NCBI GenBank assembly: GCA_937923365.1 | Contig: CALAIJ010000195.1 | Location: 1-22,061, forward strand | DNA length: 22,061 bases | Direction: 5' to 3' | Origin: an uncultured Sulfitobacter sp. | GTDB lineage: Bacteria; Pseudomonadota; Alphaproteobacteria; Rhodobacterales; Rhodobacteraceae | Shown: piece by piece, positions 20,967-22,061 of the stretch | Numbering within the stretch: position 1 is the first letter of the stretch | Layout: every line of letters starts with the position of its first letter | Position numbers and translations under genes: made by a program | Notes under the pieces: generated by a model | What the model was told of the DNA's origin: nothing | Databases searched by the model: none | The model's input: only the letters and a program-made list of their open reading frames with translations

Positions 20967-21164
20967 TTAATGGGCCGCCGCACCTTGGATCCAGACATCA
21001 GACTGCCAGACCTGCAAGTTCAGGGCAAAGGCCAGGAAGATCCGGATGTTGATCCCTTCGGCGCTGCGCGCAGGAAAGGGCAGCAACAGCAGGGCGGACA
21101 GCAAGTTGACCTCCGCCAGCACCCTAAAGCTGTTGATGTTTGCGATCGTAAGGATAAGGCGCAA
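20967..21164 (-). CDS. Hypothetical membrane-type protein, perhaps the 3' end of a decayed gene
   Basis: The minus-strand frame ends right beside the rplW terminator. It reads like a real C-terminus: LRLILTIANINSFRVLAEV, a hydrophobic LLSALLLLPFP, then INIRIFLAFALNLQVWQSDV. Third codon positions are strongly G/C, more so than for the opposite-strand frame at 20949-21185. A TTG at 21162-21164 is the only start codon near the listed 5' end. The frame stays open upstream to 21293 (108 codons) without ATG or GTG, so the true start may be lost. No family was recognised. This may be a truncated gene left where the tandem cold-shock genes now sit. Confidence 0.35.
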   Translation of the reverse strand: MRLILTIANINSFRVLAEVNLLSALLLLPFPARSAEGINIRIFLAFALNLQVWQSDVWIQGAAAH

Positions 21165-21315
21165 GATGCGGCCCTGAAACGCTAGGTCGGAAGGGTGCAG
21201 AATTGCGGGTACGCTCCCCCGGTTTTGTATCTGATCAGCGTGGGGCAGGGGGATAAGCCTGCGCAGGAATAGATGGGCAAAGTACCGCGCATCCTATGGT
21301 TGTTTCGTAAAATCC

Positions 21316-21344
21316 TTGCTTTTTCATGACCAAACCCCCATATG
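21316..21344 (+). promoter_or_regulatory. Promoter of the first cold-shock gene
   Basis: TTGCTT (21316-21321) and CATATG (21339-21344) are 17 bases apart, with CCAAACCCCC just ahead of the -10, as in the rpsJ promoter. The predicted start is near 21351, exactly where strong similarity to the leader of the second cold-shock gene begins. Confidence 0.5.
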
Positions 21345-21350
21345 GGCCTT

Positions 21351-21461
21351 GCGACGTTATCACTATCGACATCACTGCTCCTTCTGGCTCAGTCTTTCGA
21401 TCTTACACTGACCTAGCCGACCTGCCGCATCCTGCGGGCAGCATTTTAAAGGAGACAGACG
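21351..21461 (+). promoter_or_regulatory. Structured 5' leader of first cold-shock gene (copy 1 of 2)
   Basis: This leader of about 111 bases is nearly repeated at 21861-21975. By eye, 21351-21441 differs from the second copy at about eight positions plus five inserted bases. Two elements stand out. CTCCTT (21378-21383) is perfectly complementary to the ribosome binding site AAGGAG (21449-21454). A hairpin, CTGCCGCA/TGCGGGCAG (21422-21441, one bulged G), is identical in both copies and stands just before the ribosome binding site. Temperature-dependent switching, as in the long cspA leader of E. coli, is a plausible inference. Confidence 0.6.
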
Positions 21462-21668
21462 ATGGCTACTGGCACCGTCAAATGGTTCAACACAACAAAA
21501 GGCTTCGGCTTTATCGCACCCGATGGCGGCAGCAAAGATGTATTCGTACACATTTCTGCCGTTGAGCGTGCAGGCCTCACAGGTCTGGCCGACGACCAAA
21601 AAGTAACATTCGACATCGAAGCTGGCCGCGACGGCCGCGAGAGCGCGACAAACATCGCACTGGCGTAA
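21462..21668 (+). CDS. Cold-shock domain protein (CspA family)
   Basis: This 68-residue single-domain protein has the full CSD fold. [16 protein letters not shown] contains RNP1 (KGFGFI), [11 protein letters not shown] contains RNP2 (VFVHI), and the end is [21 protein letters not shown]. These proteins bind single-stranded RNA or DNA and act as RNA chaperones; not all paralogues are cold-induced. AAGGAG lies 7 bases before the ATG. A strong terminator follows, so it is probably transcribed alone. A second copy lies about 300 bases downstream. Confidence 0.96.
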   Translation: MATGTVKWFNTTKGFGFIAPDGGSKDVFVHISAVERAGLTGLADDQKVTFDIEAGRDGRESATNIALA

Positions 21669-21706
21669 GCTGATGTAACGCTCCGACTTGGGGCGTGCTG
21701 AATTCG

Positions 21707-21739
21707 AAAAGGGCGTGACCGCAGGGTTGCGCCCTTTTT
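21707..21739 (+). terminator. Rho-independent terminator after first cold-shock gene
   Basis: AAAAGGGCG (21707-21715) pairs perfectly with CGCCCTTTT (21730-21738) and runs into a T-tract. It starts 38 bases after the stop codon and separates the two cold-shock genes into independent transcripts. Confidence 0.85.
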
Positions 21740-21825
21740 GTCTGCGTTTAGACGGATGTTGCAGGCCAGTCGCGCACGCAAGAACGGGTCATTTCCGCCA
21801 CGCGCGGCACAATCGCAGTTCCCGC

Positions 21826-21854
21826 TTGCGCCCCCGCCAGAAAGAGCGCAGGTG
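21826..21854 (+). promoter_or_regulatory. Degenerate promoter region of second cold-shock gene
   Basis: TTGCGC (21826-21831) lies at exactly the same distance from the conserved leader start as TTGCTT in the first copy (36 bases from the shared CTTGC to GCGACG). The -10 position reads CAGGTG instead of CATATG, and the C-rich spacer has changed. It aligns as a duplicated but weakened promoter. Confidence 0.3.
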
Positions 21855-21860
21855 GGGCGT

Positions 21861-21975
21861 GCGACGTTATCACATCTATCGGCATTGCTGCTCCTTCATG
21901 GGCTCAGTCATTCGATCTTTCGCTGACTTAGCCAACCTGCCGCATCCTGCGGGCAGACATACAAGGAATACAGAC
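21861..21975 (+). promoter_or_regulatory. Structured 5' leader of second cold-shock gene (copy 2 of 2)
   Basis: This is the duplicate of the leader at 21351-21461. It keeps the GCGACGTTATCAC start, the CTCCTT element (21891-21896), GGCTCAGTC, and the identical pre-RBS hairpin (21937-21956). The ribosome binding site is AAGGAA (21963-21968), so five of the six bases still pair with CTCCTT. Confidence 0.55.
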
Positions 21976-22061
21976 ATGGCCAATGGCACAGTAAAATGGT
22001 TCAACGCAACTAAAGGCTTCGGCTTCATCGCGCCCGAGGGTGGCAGCAAAGACGTGTTCGT
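21976..22061 (+). CDS. Second cold-shock domain protein, 3' end outside window
   Basis: The ATG at 21976 lies 7 bases after AAGGAA. The visible 28 codons read [20 protein letters not shown] and then EGGSKDVF, with RNP1 (KGFGFI) complete and RNP2 beginning at the window edge. Over the visible 86 bases it differs from the first cold-shock gene at about 12 positions, mostly third codon positions. It is a tandem paralogue in the same orientation. Confidence 0.93.
   Translation, partial: MANGTVKWFNATKGFGFIAPEGGSKDVF

Noticed and set aside
20949..21185. A 78-codon plus-strand Gln/Asp-rich frame after rplW
   Set aside because: It begins inside the terminator and has weaker third-position bias than the opposite strand; it is more likely a shadow of the minus-strand frame.
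21738..21926. A 62-codon frame between the two cold-shock genes
   Set aside because: It starts in the terminator tail and runs into the conserved leader of the second gene.

Overview
The window looks like a chromosomal segment of an alphaproteobacterium, most likely a Rhodobacteraceae (Roseobacter-group) species. This rests on the style of the S10, L3, L4 and L23 sequences, the long Ala/Glu-rich tail on L3, and moderately GC-rich codon use. The assignment is by inspection only; no database was searched.

Region 1 (1-17135, + strand) is a two-gene surface module. The first gene is cut by the left edge of the window and encodes a giant protein (over 4,550 residues visible). About 31 complete immunoglobulin-like modules of roughly 130 residues (DUF11/DUF7507-like) form a tandem array. 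A calcium-loop linker, a classical DUF11 domain, an SdrD-B-like domain and a basic C-terminal tail follow. Ten bases later comes a 1,148-residue protein with a signal peptide, two predicted periplasmic beta domains and a large predicted outer-membrane beta-barrel ending in Phe. Spacing and orientation suggest co-transcription and a shared job, such as surface display or anchoring of the giant fibre. That job is inferred.

Region 2 (17136-18646) is mostly non-coding. It holds two strong inverted repeats, a short decayed fragment that reads like the C-terminus of a LysE/ArgO amino-acid exporter, one minus-strand gene for a small secreted Cys-containing protein with a ricin-type lectin flavour (TTG start), and a cluster of compact hairpins.

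Region 3 (18647-20963) is a ribosomal-protein operon, rpsJ-rplC-rplD-rplW. It has a good sigma70-type promoter, a hairpin at the predicted 5' end of the transcript, overlapping ATGA junctions, and a strong terminator directly after rplW. rplB, the usual next gene, is not present in the window.

Region 4 (20964-22061) starts with a convergent minus-strand reading frame of membrane-protein character that shares the rplW terminator. Two tandem cold-shock genes follow; the second is cut by the right edge. Their promoters and roughly 110-base leaders are duplicated along with the genes. The leaders keep an identical hairpin and a CTCCTT element complementary to the ribosome binding site, which suggests a conserved RNA switch.
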